9,427 nt of DNA, from positions 1 through 9,427 of the forward strand of contig CAZKTS010000032.1 in the NCBI GenBank assembly GCA_964555735.1. Direction: 5' to 3'. This document shows, piece after piece, positions 1 to 6,072 of the stretch. Source of the stretch: CAZKTS01 sp964555735 (GTDB lineage: Bacteria; Actinomycetota; Acidimicrobiia; IMCC26256; PALSA-555). Numbering within the stretch: position 1 is the stretch's first letter; the number at the start of each line of letters is the position of its first letter. The notes under the pieces are model-generated. The model had not been told where the DNA came from and did not search any database. It worked only from the letters and a program-made list of their open reading frames with translations. Both the position numbers and the translations under genes were made by a program.

Positions 1-84
1 CACCTCACGACCCTCGAAGCACTCCGCCTCCACCGCAGACGCGTAGTCCCGCAGTCCGTCGACGACCTCCGACAACGTGCTCAT
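1..84 (-). CDS. Partial CDS, N-terminal 28 codons only, unassigned
   Basis: An open frame begins with ATG at 84-82 and runs off the left edge without a stop. The visible N-terminus starts MSTLSEVVDGLRDYASAV and continues for ten more residues rich in Glu. The codons show the expected high third-position GC. The short, acidic, helical leader resembles the start of actinobacterial DUF222/HNH-endonuclease proteins (the 13E12 repeat family of mycobacteria). That is a resemblance only: no diagnostic motif is inside the window. No clear Shine-Dalgarno is visible; the bases before the ATG read gttgagttggcggc. A 21-bp dyad (103-123) ends 18 nt upstream of the start and could control it. It follows the propeller gene on the same strand, but a likely terminator lies between them, so it is probably a separate transcription unit. 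Confidence 0.5.
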   Translation of the reverse strand, partial: MSTLSEVVDGLRDYASAVEAECFEGREV

Positions 85-102
85 GCCGCCAACTCAACCA
101 CG

Positions 103-123
103 GGGGTGTGACAGTCACCCCCC
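103..123. promoter_or_regulatory. Near-perfect 21-bp dyad upstream of the partial gene
   Basis: The sequence ggggtgtgacagtcaccccc and its next base are symmetric around A113. GGGG at 103-106 pairs with CCCC at 120-123, and GTGAC at 108-112 pairs with GTCAC at 114-118. The single mismatch is T107/C119. It ends 18 nt upstream of the ATG at 84 of the partial minus-strand gene. A one-base centre suits a homodimeric repressor site better than an RNA hairpin, although an alternative register (102-108 with 116-122, 7-nt loop) would fold as RNA. Its function is inferred from position and symmetry only. Confidence 0.4.
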
Positions 124-160
124 GAAACGAGCCCCTCGCGCAAAGAAACCTCAGAAATCC

Positions 161-209
161 GTTCTTGGCACGCTGCGTGTCACATGGACTGAGACAACGT
201 GCCAAGAAC
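161..209 (-). terminator. 12-bp inverted repeat, likely intrinsic terminator
   Basis: gttcttggcacg at 161-172 is the exact reverse complement of cgtgccaagaac at 198-209. The stem can be extended inside by TGTC 178-181 pairing with GACA 193-196, leaving an 11-nt loop. Read on the minus strand it begins 13 nt after the propeller stop codon (223-225) and is followed by ggatttctgaggtttcttt, a T-rich run that stands out in this GC-rich DNA. That geometry fits a Rho-independent terminator for the minus-strand operon, although the loop is long and the T tract is interrupted. It could instead be a dispersed palindromic repeat or the end of a mobile element. Confidence 0.5.
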
Positions 210-222
210 CGGCTCGGCGCGC

Positions 223-1515
223 TCAGCCCAGGTCGAGGACGTAGAAGCGGTCGAGCTCGGGGGCGGTGCCGAACATCACGACGGTGCCCTGGTGCGAGGC
301 GACGAGGCTCAGGACGCCGCCGGGGGCGCCGTGCAGGCGGTCGGGGAGCGCGGTCCAGGTCCGGAGGTCGGGCGAGAACCAGGCGTCGGGGTGGTTGGGT
401 GCACCGGACGTCCCCGCGACGATCCAGCCGGCACCGGCGCGGGTGATCGTCGACCCGTGGGCGTCGGGGAACGCGGCCAGGAGGGAGTCGTCGACACCCC
501 AGGTCCGTCCGCCGTCGGTGCTGCGCAGCAGGGGAGTGGGCCGGCCGTGCACGTCGAGGGCGTCGCCCAGCGCAACGGTGGCGCGCGGTGCAACCGAGAG
601 CAGGTAGCTCTGCGCCGGCACCTCGAGCGGCACGCGCTCCCAGGTCGTCCCGTCGGTGCTGGACCACGCGGTCGCGCCGCCGCCGTAGGCGTAGAGCGTG
701 CCGGGCTCCGTGCCGGTGACGATGATCGCGCTGCCCGAGCCGCCGGCGTCGTCGTCGAGCGTCTGGGTCCACCGCACGCCGTCGCGTGAGACCCACACAC
801 CCGTGTATCCCCGCGAGCCCGCGCCGTACGCGACCCACCGGCCCTTGTGGAACCGCACGCCGGCCACGAACGGCCGACCCATCTCGGGCTCCGGCGTCCC
901 GAAGATGCGGTCGCCGGACGCGACCTCCTCCCACGTGCGGCCCCCGTCAGCCGTCGCCCACACGAACGTCGAGAGGCCACGTCCGCTGCCGCCGACCGCG
1001 ATGCCGTCGGCGCCGTGCATCGCGACGGCGTTCACGACACCCGTCTCACGAGGTGCGCTCGCGGGCTCCCAGTGCGCACCGTCGGTCGAGCGCCACACCG
1101 AGGCGACCCGACGGCCACCCTCGCCCCGCTCGCCCGCGAGCACGAAGCCGTGACGCGACGGGGCCACGGCGTTGAACCAGGAGGACGTGCCCAGTCCGGC
1201 CGCGGCATTCGGCACGACGTGCCACTCGCCCGCCGAGTCGGAGCCGACCGGGAGGTCGCGGCGCGGGGGACGGTTCGTGACGACGGCCCGGTCGGCCTGC
1301 TGGTCGAGCGCGCCGCTCGCGACCAGCACCGCGCCGACCACCACTGCCGCAGTCGCGACCGCGCCGGCGACGATCGGCCAGCGGCGGCGCGACCGCAGCG
1401 CGACGACCGGCGTGGCGGCACCGGTGCGGATCCTCGCGCGGGCGTCGGGCGACACGGTCGTGGTCGACGCGAGCTCGTGCATCGCGTCGCCGAGGCGGGT
1501 CTCGAGGTCGTTCAC
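223..1515 (-). CDS. Membrane-anchored Asp-box beta-propeller, putative sigma regulator
   Basis: This 430-aa protein starts at GTG 1515, which overlaps the sigma-factor stop as GTGA. That 4-nt overlap implies translational coupling and decides the start; the frame stays open for 87 more codons upstream, but those are antisigma-frame readthrough. Residues 1-45 are a cytoplasmic, Arg-rich head (DLETRLGDAMHEL near the start). Residues 46-70 are one hydrophobic membrane segment preceded by RSRRR, so the C-terminal part should be outside. Residues 100-430 carry six BNR/Asp-box-like repeats: STDGAHWE 143, TADGGRTWEEV 188, SRDGVRWT 243, STDGTTWERV 286, STDGGRTW 332 and SPDLRTW 381. These suggest a six-bladed propeller. 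The catalytic arginines of sialidases are not evident, so a binding or sensing role is more likely than hydrolysis. No HxxxCxxC zinc anti-sigma motif is present. The coupling suggests that it restrains or senses for the sigma factor; this is inference. Confidence 0.8.
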   Translation of the reverse strand: MNDLETRLGDAMHELASTTTVSPDARARIRTGAATPVVALRSRRRWPIVAGAVATAAVVVGAVLVASGALDQQADRAVVTNRPPRRDLPVGSDSAGEWHVVPNAAAGLGTSSWFNAVAPSRHGFVLAGERGEGGRRVASVWRSTDGAHWEPASAPRETGVVNAVAMHGADGIAVGGSGRGLSTFVWATADGGRTWEEVASGDRIFGTPEPEMGRPFVAGVRFHKGRWVAYGAGSRGYTGVWVSRDGVRWTQTLDDDAGGSGSAIIVTGTEPGTLYAYGGGATAWSSTDGTTWERVPLEVPAQSYLLSVAPRATVALGDALDVHGRPTPLLRSTDGGRTWGVDDSLLAAFPDAHGSTITRAGAGWIVAGTSGAPNHPDAWFSPDLRTWTALPDRLHGAPGGVLSLVASHQGTVVMFGTAPELDRFYVLDLG

Positions 1516-1970
1516 GGTTCGATCACCTTCCGGAGTCGGCGGAGCCCTCGGTGCAGGTGCGACTTCACCGTGCCCACCGGGCACGCCATGACGTCGGCGA
1601 TCTCCGCTTCGGACAGGCCCTCGTAGAACCGCAGCGCGAGCGCGGTCTGCTGCGCGACCGGGAGCGCCGCGAGTGCGTCGAGGAGCTCGCGCGCACCGAG
1701 GGTGACGGGCGTGTCGTCGTGCACGAGCGCCAGGCGCGCGCGTTCGCGCGCTCGCGAGCGGTGCCACGACGTGCACCCGTTGACCACCGCGGTGCGCAGG
1801 TACGCTGCCGGCCGCTCGACCTCGTCCCAGCGGAGGTGCAGGCCGATGAACGCGGCCTGCACGATGTCCTCGGCCGCAGCGTTCGACCGGGTCAGGACAT
1901 GGGCCAACCGGACCAGGCGCTCGTAGTCGCGTCGGAAGAGGTCGTCGAGAGACTCGGGATCCGGCCCCAC
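1512..1970 (-). CDS. SigE-family RNA polymerase sigma-70 factor
   Basis: This is a short two-domain sigma factor of 152 aa from GTG 1970. Residues about 11-75 form sigma region 2, with FRRDYERLVRLAHVLT, AAEDIVQAAF and AAYLRTAVVNGCTSWHRSR. After a short linker, residues about 103-147 form region 4, with LPVAQQTALALRFYEGLS and the helix-turn-helix EAEIADVMACPVGTVKSHLHRGL. It should direct core polymerase to a small regulon. GTG 1970 is chosen because ggaggaggaggcg stands directly before it. Upstream in-frame GTGs at 2006 and 2042 (the latter giving 176 aa) lack as good a ribosome site and would place the 2001-2018 dyad inside or at the start of the gene. The stop overlaps the start of the propeller gene by 4 nt. 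The family belongs to group 4 (ECF-like); its cognate signal cannot be read from the sequence. Confidence 0.88.
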   Translation of the reverse strand: MGPDPESLDDLFRRDYERLVRLAHVLTRSNAAAEDIVQAAFIGLHLRWDEVERPAAYLRTAVVNGCTSWHRSRARERARLALVHDDTPVTLGARELLDALAALPVAQQTALALRFYEGLSEAEIADVMACPVGTVKSHLHRGLRRLRKVIEP

Positions 1971-1971
1971 C

Positions 1972-1979
1972 GCCTCCTC
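1972..1979 (-). promoter_or_regulatory. Strong Shine-Dalgarno that selects the sigma-factor start
   Basis: On the minus strand the sequence gtggaggaggaggcg immediately precedes GTG 1970. It offers overlapping GGAGG cores within the usual spacing. None of the alternative starts further upstream has a comparable site, so this favours the 152-aa form of the sigma factor. Confidence 0.5.
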
Positions 1980-2000
1980 CTCCACGACGCGCGTGCTGCT

Positions 2001-2018
2001 CGTCACCTCACGGTGACG
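2001..2018. promoter_or_regulatory. Perfect 18-bp dyad upstream of the sigma-factor gene
   Basis: CGTCACC (2001-2007), the spacer TCAC, and GGTGACG (2012-2018) form a perfect inverted repeat. It lies 31-48 nt upstream of GTG 1970, in the 78-nt gap between the hydrolase stop and the sigma start. The place is right for an operator or for a hairpin in the leader of the sigma mRNA. The half-site GGTGAC also occurs in the 103-123 dyad, in the opposite arrangement. Function is inferred from symmetry and position. Confidence 0.4.
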
Positions 2019-2044
2019 CCGCGGCCGCCCGAAAGGTTGCACCA

Positions 2045-2060
2045 GCCCTCACACGAGGGC
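2045..2060 (-). terminator. Small hairpin straddling the hydrolase stop codon
   Basis: GCCCTC (2045-2050), the loop ACAC, and GAGGGC (2055-2060) form a perfect 6-bp stem that includes the hydrolase stop codon (2051-2049). No T tract follows on the minus strand (the next bases read tggtgcaacctttcggg), so it is at best a weak attenuator between the hydrolase and the sigma factor. It could be chance in GC-rich DNA. Confidence 0.25.
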
Positions 2061-2894
2061 GCGGAGGAACTCTTCCCAGTGGCCGTAGACGCCGTAGTGG
2101 CCGTCGGTGTCCCACACGTGCTCGGTGCAGTCCGGGAGCCGCTTCGCGAGGCGCGTACTCATCTCGGGATCGAGGATGTCGTCGTTCACGCCGTGGAAGA
2201 GATGGACGGGCTGGGTGACGTCCTCGGGCCGGAACCCCCAGTCGAGGAACGCCCACATATCGTCGAGCGCGCCGACGCCGCCCTGCGCGAACGCGGCGTC
2301 GAACTCGGCCTCGAACATCGGCTCGAGCACCGGGTCCGTGAAGATCTTCTCGTCGGCCGGCCACTCCTTCACGCAGTGCGCGACGAACGAGTCGATGTGC
2401 TTGCGGTAGTGCTTCGCCTCGACCTTCCCGGCGGCGACGGCCAGCCACTTCACATGGACGAGCTTGTAGATCAGCTGCAGGTCCTTGTCCTTGACCATGC
2501 CCTTCGTGCCGTCCTCGTCGAACGGAGCGATCGGCGCGGCGATCCCGACCTTGGTGACGCGGTCGCCGAGCTGCTTCGCGACCGCCAAAGCGTGCGGACT
2601 GCCGCCCGAATGGCCGGCGACCACGAAGCGCTCGATGCCGAGCGCGTCGGCGAGGGCCTCGACGTCGGGCACCCAGTCGAGGATCGACCGACCCTTGAAG
2701 GTGGACGAGCCGCCGACGCCGGGCCGGTCGGCGGTGACGAGGCGCACGGCGAGCCCGGCGGTGAGCGCGTCGTCGGGGTGCTTGCACAGGCGCGAGTCGC
2801 CGGTTCCGTGCTGGAAGAGGACGGGTACACCGTCCGGATCACCGACCACCTCGTAGGCGACGTGGCGTCCGTCTCCGACTTCGATCGTTGGCAT
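2049..2894 (-). CDS. Alpha/beta-fold hydrolase
   Basis: This 281-aa protein has the full alpha/beta-hydrolase layout. The oxyanion-hole region is LFQHGTGDSR at residues 27-35. The nucleophile elbow is GHSGGS with Ser96. An acidic residue in HGVNDDILDPE (Asp238 or Asp239) is the likely triad acid, and His266 in DTDGHYG is the base. Residues about 125-225 form a helical, charged cap that sets substrate choice. No signal peptide is seen, so it is cytoplasmic. ATG 2894 is chosen because MPTIEVGDGRHVAYEVVG is the usual beginning of the fold. The frame stays open for 72 codons upstream, but that stretch is Ser/Arg-rich and lies in the divergent promoter region. Substrate cannot be told; esterase, epoxide hydrolase-like or C-C hydrolase roles are all possible. 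It reads towards the sigma factor with a 78-nt gap and may or may not be cotranscribed. Confidence 0.87.
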   Translation of the reverse strand: MPTIEVGDGRHVAYEVVGDPDGVPVLFQHGTGDSRLCKHPDDALTAGLAVRLVTADRPGVGGSSTFKGRSILDWVPDVEALADALGIERFVVAGHSGGSPHALAVAKQLGDRVTKVGIAAPIAPFDEDGTKGMVKDKDLQLIYKLVHVKWLAVAAGKVEAKHYRKHIDSFVAHCVKEWPADEKIFTDPVLEPMFEAEFDAAFAQGGVGALDDMWAFLDWGFRPEDVTQPVHLFHGVNDDILDPEMSTRLAKRLPDCTEHVWDTDGHYGVYGHWEEFLRALV

Positions 2895-3009
2895 GCCCCC
2901 GACCGTACGCCGCCGCGAGGGTGGGATGCGCAGGCCGCCGATGAGTTCGAGGTCTTCGAGTCGTCGTCTTCGGTGGGAGGGGCGTTCGACGAAGCGAAAG
3001 CGAGCACCG
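2895..3009. promoter_or_regulatory. Divergent intergenic region
   Basis: These 115 bp separate the starts of the minus-strand hydrolase and the plus-strand DUF899 gene and must hold or overlap both promoters. The start of the hydrolase is embedded in GCATGC (2891-2896), which puts an ATG on both strands. Visible structure includes a 9-bp-period direct repeat of TTCGAG (2946-2951 and 2955-2960) and a short palindrome TTCGACGAA (2985-2993), which ends 16 nt before the DUF899 ATG. I could not identify convincing -35/-10 pairs on either strand. Confidence 0.35.
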
Positions 3010-3753
3010 ATGACACTGCCGAAGATCGTCAGTCGTGACGAGTGGCTCGACGCCCGCGTCGCGCTGCTGGAGCAGGAGAAGGCGTCGACCCGTGCACGCG
3101 ACGAGCTCAATGCCGCCCGGCGCGAGCTCCCGATGGTCGAGGTCGAGAAGGACTACGTCTTCGACGGCCCGAGCGGCGAGGTGCGTCTCCTCGACATGTT
3201 CGACGGCCGCCGTCAGCTGATCCTGTACCACTTCATGTTCGACCCGGCGTGGGAGGACGGCTGCTCGAGCTGCACCGCGGGCATCGACGAGGTGTCGATC
3301 GGGTTCTTGGAGCACCTGCACGTGCGCGACACCAGCTTTGCGATGGTGTCGCGCGCGCCGCTCGCGAAGCTCGAGCGCTGGAAGAACCTGCGGGGCTGGA
3401 CGGTCCCGTGGTACTCGTCGTTCGGTACCGACTTCAACGTCGACTTCGGGGTGACCATCGACGAGGCTGCCGGCGCCGACTCGTACAACTACCGGACGAA
3501 GGCCGAGTACGAGGCGAGGGGCGAGCACTTCTTCGACGCCGACCAACCGTTCGAGATGCCCGGGCGCAGCTGCTTCCTCGAGGTCGACGGTCGGGTGTTC
3601 CACACGTACTCGCAGTTCGCCCGCGGCCTGGAGTCGACCGGCGGCTCGTACTACTTCCTCGACCTCACCGCGCTCGGGCGCCAGGAGGACTGGGAGGAGC
3701 CGAAGGGGCGCGCCGACTCGGTGCGCGCCGGCATGCCCAACTTCGCCGAGTGA
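3010..3753 (+). CDS. DUF899 family thioredoxin-like protein
   Basis: This 247-aa protein matches the DUF899 pattern along its length. The N-terminus is MTLPKIVSRDEWLDAR with a charged helix ending in RRELPMVEVEKDYVF. The sequence continues with DGPSGEVRLLDMFDGRRQLI, then YHFMFDPAWEDGCSSCTAG at 73-91, VSRAPLAKLERWKNLRGW, and SSFGTDFNVDFGV at 136-148. The C-terminus is SYYFLDLTALGRQEDWEEPK. The fold is thioredoxin-like and the CSSC pair (Cys85, Cys88) occupies the CxxC position. The family is sometimes called a predicted dithiol-disulfide oxidoreductase, but its substrate is unknown. ATG 3010 is preferred; the open frame upstream to 2893 is low-quality Arg/Ser-rich sequence. The Shine-Dalgarno before it is weak. 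The next gene starts 16 nt downstream, so the two are probably cotranscribed. Confidence 0.87.
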   Translation: MTLPKIVSRDEWLDARVALLEQEKASTRARDELNAARRELPMVEVEKDYVFDGPSGEVRLLDMFDGRRQLILYHFMFDPAWEDGCSSCTAGIDEVSIGFLEHLHVRDTSFAMVSRAPLAKLERWKNLRGWTVPWYSSFGTDFNVDFGVTIDEAAGADSYNYRTKAEYEARGEHFFDADQPFEMPGRSCFLEVDGRVFHTYSQFARGLESTGGSYYFLDLTALGRQEDWEEPKGRADSVRAGMPNFAE

Positions 3754-3762
3754 GGCAAGACT

Positions 3763-3768
3763 GGAGGG
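3763..3768 (+). promoter_or_regulatory. Closely spaced Shine-Dalgarno before the aminopeptidase GTG
   Basis: GGAGGG ends one base before the GTG at 3770, closer than the usual 5-9 nt. No other ATG, GTG or TTG lies in frame between the previous stop and the SEC-C motif, so the start is still the best one available. Confidence 0.4.
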
Positions 3769-3769
3769 C

Positions 3770-4696
3770 GTGACGACCCTGAAGGCGAACGACCCGTGCT
3801 GGTGCGGGAGCGGCCGGAAGTTCAAGCGCTGCCACCGCACCGACGACCAGCGGGTCGAGCCGGGCGTCGTGAGCCCGCCGCGCGGCGTGCCCGACCACAT
3901 CCCGCGTCCCGACTACGCCGAGACCGGGCAGCCCGCCACGATCGACGAGCCGCTCGTGAAGGACGCAGCCACCATCGATGCGATGCGCCGGGCCGGCCGC
4001 ATCGCCGCCGAGGTGCTGAAGGTGACCGGCGCGGCGGTCGCACCCGGCGTCACGACGGACGAGCTCGACGTGGTCGCGCACGAGGCGTGCATCGCGCACG
4101 GCGCGTACCCGAGCCCGCTCAACTACCGGGGCTTCACCAAGTCGATCTGCACGTCGGTGAACGAGGTCGTGTGCCACGGGATCCCCGACAGCCGCGCGCT
4201 GCGCGACGGCGAGATCGTCAACATCGACGTGACCGTCTTCATCGACGGCGTGCACGGCGACACCAACGCGACCTACCCGGTGGGTGACGTCGACGCCGAG
4301 TCCCTGCGACTCATCGACGTGACCCGCGAGTGCCTCGACGAGGGCATCGCCGCGGTGCGACCCGGTCGGCCCATCTCCGACATCGGCCGCGCCATCGAGC
4401 GGCATGCCCACGCGGCCGGGTTCGGTGTCGTGCGCACCTACGTCGGCCACGGCATCGGCACCGTCTTCCACAACGGCCTCGCGATCCCGCACTACTACGA
4501 CCGCAGCGCGAACCGGCTCCTGGAGGAGGGCATGACCTTCACCATCGAACCGATGATCAACGCCGGTGGCTCGGGCGTCGCCCTCTGGGACGACGGCTGG
4601 ACCGCAGTCACGGCCGACGGCTCGCGCAGCGCTCAGTTCGAGCACATGCTCGTGGTGACCCCGACCGGCGCCGAGGTGCTCACGCCACCTGCGTGA
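3770..4696 (+). CDS. map: Type I methionine aminopeptidase with N-terminal SEC-C zinc motif
   Basis: The enzyme removes the initiator methionine from nascent proteins in the cytoplasm. The protein is 308 aa. Residues 8-22 (NDPCWCGSGRKFKRC plus His) are a SEC-C-type zinc-binding motif with Cys10, Cys12, Cys21 and His22, as at the SecA C-terminus. Residues 60-308 are the pita-bread catalytic domain with all five metal ligands visible: Asp153 in NIDVT, Asp164 in GDTNATYPVG, His227 in YVGHGIG, Glu260 in FTIEPM and Glu291 in QFEHML. His136 in VCHGIPD is the conserved active-site histidine. SEC-C extensions occur in some bacterial MetAPs, where a ribosome or protein docking role is supposed. The start is GTG 3770. 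The gene follows the DUF899 gene by 16 nt and precedes the SGNH lipoprotein by 27 nt. Many actinomycetes carry a second map gene, so this may not be the only one. Confidence 0.95.
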   Translation: MTTLKANDPCWCGSGRKFKRCHRTDDQRVEPGVVSPPRGVPDHIPRPDYAETGQPATIDEPLVKDAATIDAMRRAGRIAAEVLKVTGAAVAPGVTTDELDVVAHEACIAHGAYPSPLNYRGFTKSICTSVNEVVCHGIPDSRALRDGEIVNIDVTVFIDGVHGDTNATYPVGDVDAESLRLIDVTRECLDEGIAAVRPGRPISDIGRAIERHAHAAGFGVVRTYVGHGIGTVFHNGLAIPHYYDRSANRLLEEGMTFTIEPMINAGGSGVALWDDGWTAVTADGSRSAQFEHMLVVTPTGAEVLTPPA

Positions 4697-4723
4697 TCCC
4701 GATGCCCGCGGCACAATGAGGCG

Positions 4724-5962
4724 GTGATCGCATCGGGGAGGCAGCGCACGCGCCGGGGCATCGCCGCCGCGGTGGCGATCGTGTCCGTGGTCGCGCTGGC
4801 ATCGGCGTGCGCGTCGTCGGGCGACGACGCCCGCACGGTCGACGCCACGCCGAAGGCCGGATCGAAGCCCAACGTCGGACCGCGATCGATCGTGCAGCTC
4901 GGCGACTCCATCGCGTCGGGCGAGGGCACGCTCTACGGCTACACGTACGACCAGGAGTCGGCGGAGTGGACCGGCGGCGACATCAACCACAAGTGGCCGC
5001 TGCCCTATCCGCTGTGCCACGTGTCGCCCGACGCCTACGGCAACAAGGTCGCATCGAGCTTCGGAGCCACCTTCAACCAGTTCGCCTGCACGGGCGCGAC
5101 GTTCGAGCAGGGGATCTCCGGGGCGCCGGTCGACAGCGACGGCGCGACGCAACGACCACCCGAGTTCGGCAACTGGGCCACCAAGACCGAGCTCAACGGC
5201 GAGTACGACTCCGCCAAGCCCGACCTCGTGCTCGTCACCTTGGGGGCTGATGACGTCGCCTTCAGCGACATCGTCGAGGCTTGCGTGAAGAACGGCTACG
5301 AGTACTACGTCGACTACGCCGACGAGGAGTGCATCGCCGACAACCCCGGCTCCACCGTGCAGCAGGACTTCTTCGACCGGCTGCCGACGGTGAAGAAGAG
5401 CTACGCGACGCTCGTCTCCTGGATCGAGGCGCGCGCGAAGGCCAACGACGTGCCCGTGCCCAACATCGTGTTCACGAACTACGCGAACCCGCTGCCCGAC
5501 CAGGGCGTGAAGTGCAACGACACCTACTACCTGTACCCCGAGCAGGTGCAGTACCTCGAGGGCCTGCTCCAGCAGATGAACGCGATGATCGAGAAGACCA
5601 TCGAGGGCCTCGGGAAGAAGAACGTCGCCGTGGCCGACATCTCGAAGGCGTACCAACCCCAGGGCGTCGACCACCGCTGGTGCTCGGACGACCCGTGGGC
5701 GTACGGCCTCTCGATCTTCGACGTGTGGCACCCGAGCTCGTTCGACAGCAAGGCACCGTTCCACCCGACGCCGGCCGGCCAGGCGGCCATCGCCGAGCTG
5801 GTGATCCCGACCGTGGCCCGTCTCTTCAACTCGGCGCTGCCCTACGACACGACGACGACGAGTGCCGCCCCCGCGTCGACGACCACGTCGACCGCCCCGC
5901 CGCCCGACACCACGACCTCCACGAGCGACCCGCCCCCGCCGTCGACGAAGCCCGACGACTGA
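4724..5962 (+). CDS. Secreted SGNH/GDSL-family hydrolase lipoprotein
   Basis: This 412-aa exported esterase-like protein has a basic start (RQRTRR) and a hydrophobic stretch at 12-28. It then has a lipobox ALASAC with Cys29 as the likely lipidated residue. SGNH block I is QLGDSIASGEG with nucleophile Ser62; block II is FACTGATF near 120-127. Block III reads GADDVAF at 174-180 where GxND is normal, so the oxyanion-hole Asn is replaced by Asp176. Block V is FHPTPAGQ with His347; an alternative DxxHP motif lies at Asp333-Pro337. Besides Cys29 there are six cysteines (98, 122, 187, 203, 264, 320), which would allow three disulfides as in Streptomyces SEST-type esterases. Residues 375-412 are a Thr/Ser/Pro-rich tail with no sorting signal, perhaps a wall-spanning or glycosylated linker. 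GTG 4724 is preceded by GAGG. Substrate is unknown; lipid or acylated polymer ester is plausible. Confidence 0.9.
   Translation: MIASGRQRTRRGIAAAVAIVSVVALASACASSGDDARTVDATPKAGSKPNVGPRSIVQLGDSIASGEGTLYGYTYDQESAEWTGGDINHKWPLPYPLCHVSPDAYGNKVASSFGATFNQFACTGATFEQGISGAPVDSDGATQRPPEFGNWATKTELNGEYDSAKPDLVLVTLGADDVAFSDIVEACVKNGYEYYVDYADEECIADNPGSTVQQDFFDRLPTVKKSYATLVSWIEARAKANDVPVPNIVFTNYANPLPDQGVKCNDTYYLYPEQVQYLEGLLQQMNAMIEKTIEGLGKKNVAVADISKAYQPQGVDHRWCSDDPWAYGLSIFDVWHPSSFDSKAPFHPTPAGQAAIAELVIPTVARLFNSALPYDTTTTSAAPASTTTSTAPPPDTTTSTSDPPPPSTKPDD
5827..5962 (+). repeat. Low-complexity Thr/Ser/Pro tail coding repeats
   Basis: The last part of the SGNH lipoprotein gene consists of short imperfect repeats of acgacgacg, ccgcc and tcgacgacc units. 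They encode runs such as DTTTTSAAPASTTTST and PPPDTTTSTSDPPPPST. Such tracts vary in length between strains through slippage, and the encoded tail is expected to be unstructured and exposed. Confidence 0.6.
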
Positions 5963-6072
5963 CGCGCGTGATCAGGGAGTTGACAGGCGCGACGGCCGCG
6001 GTGCGGGTGGCGACTACGTTGCGCGCTGCGTGCCGAGGCCCTCGGGCTCCGGCAGGTTCTAAGGACAGTGCC

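Noticed and set aside
108..446. Plus-strand frame starting in the 85-222 gap
   Set aside because: It runs through the inverted repeat and becomes Arg/Gly low-complexity opposite the propeller gene.
223..1515. Propeller protein as a true sialidase
   Set aside because: It has Asp-box repeats, but the arginine triad and FRIP-type motif are not evident, and it is tethered behind a sigma-coupled membrane segment.
1551..3038. 495-codon plus-strand frame opposite the sigma factor and hydrolase
   Set aside because: The translation is Arg/Val/Asp-rich shadow sequence with no recognisable domain; the opposite strand encodes two well-defined proteins.
3665..5764. 699-codon open frame on the minus strand opposite the aminopeptidase and lipoprotein genes
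   Set aside because: It is antisense to two genes with clear family motifs, has no domain of its own, and is the expected by-product of high third-position GC.
5827..5962. Thr/Pro tail as a CRISPR or minisatellite array
   Set aside because: The repeats are short, imperfect and in frame with a secreted protein; there are no regular spacers.
5980..5985. Perfect TTGACA as a promoter -35
   Set aside because: No TANNNT-like hexamer lies 16-19 nt downstream; the nearest, TACGTT at 6015-6020, is 29 nt away.
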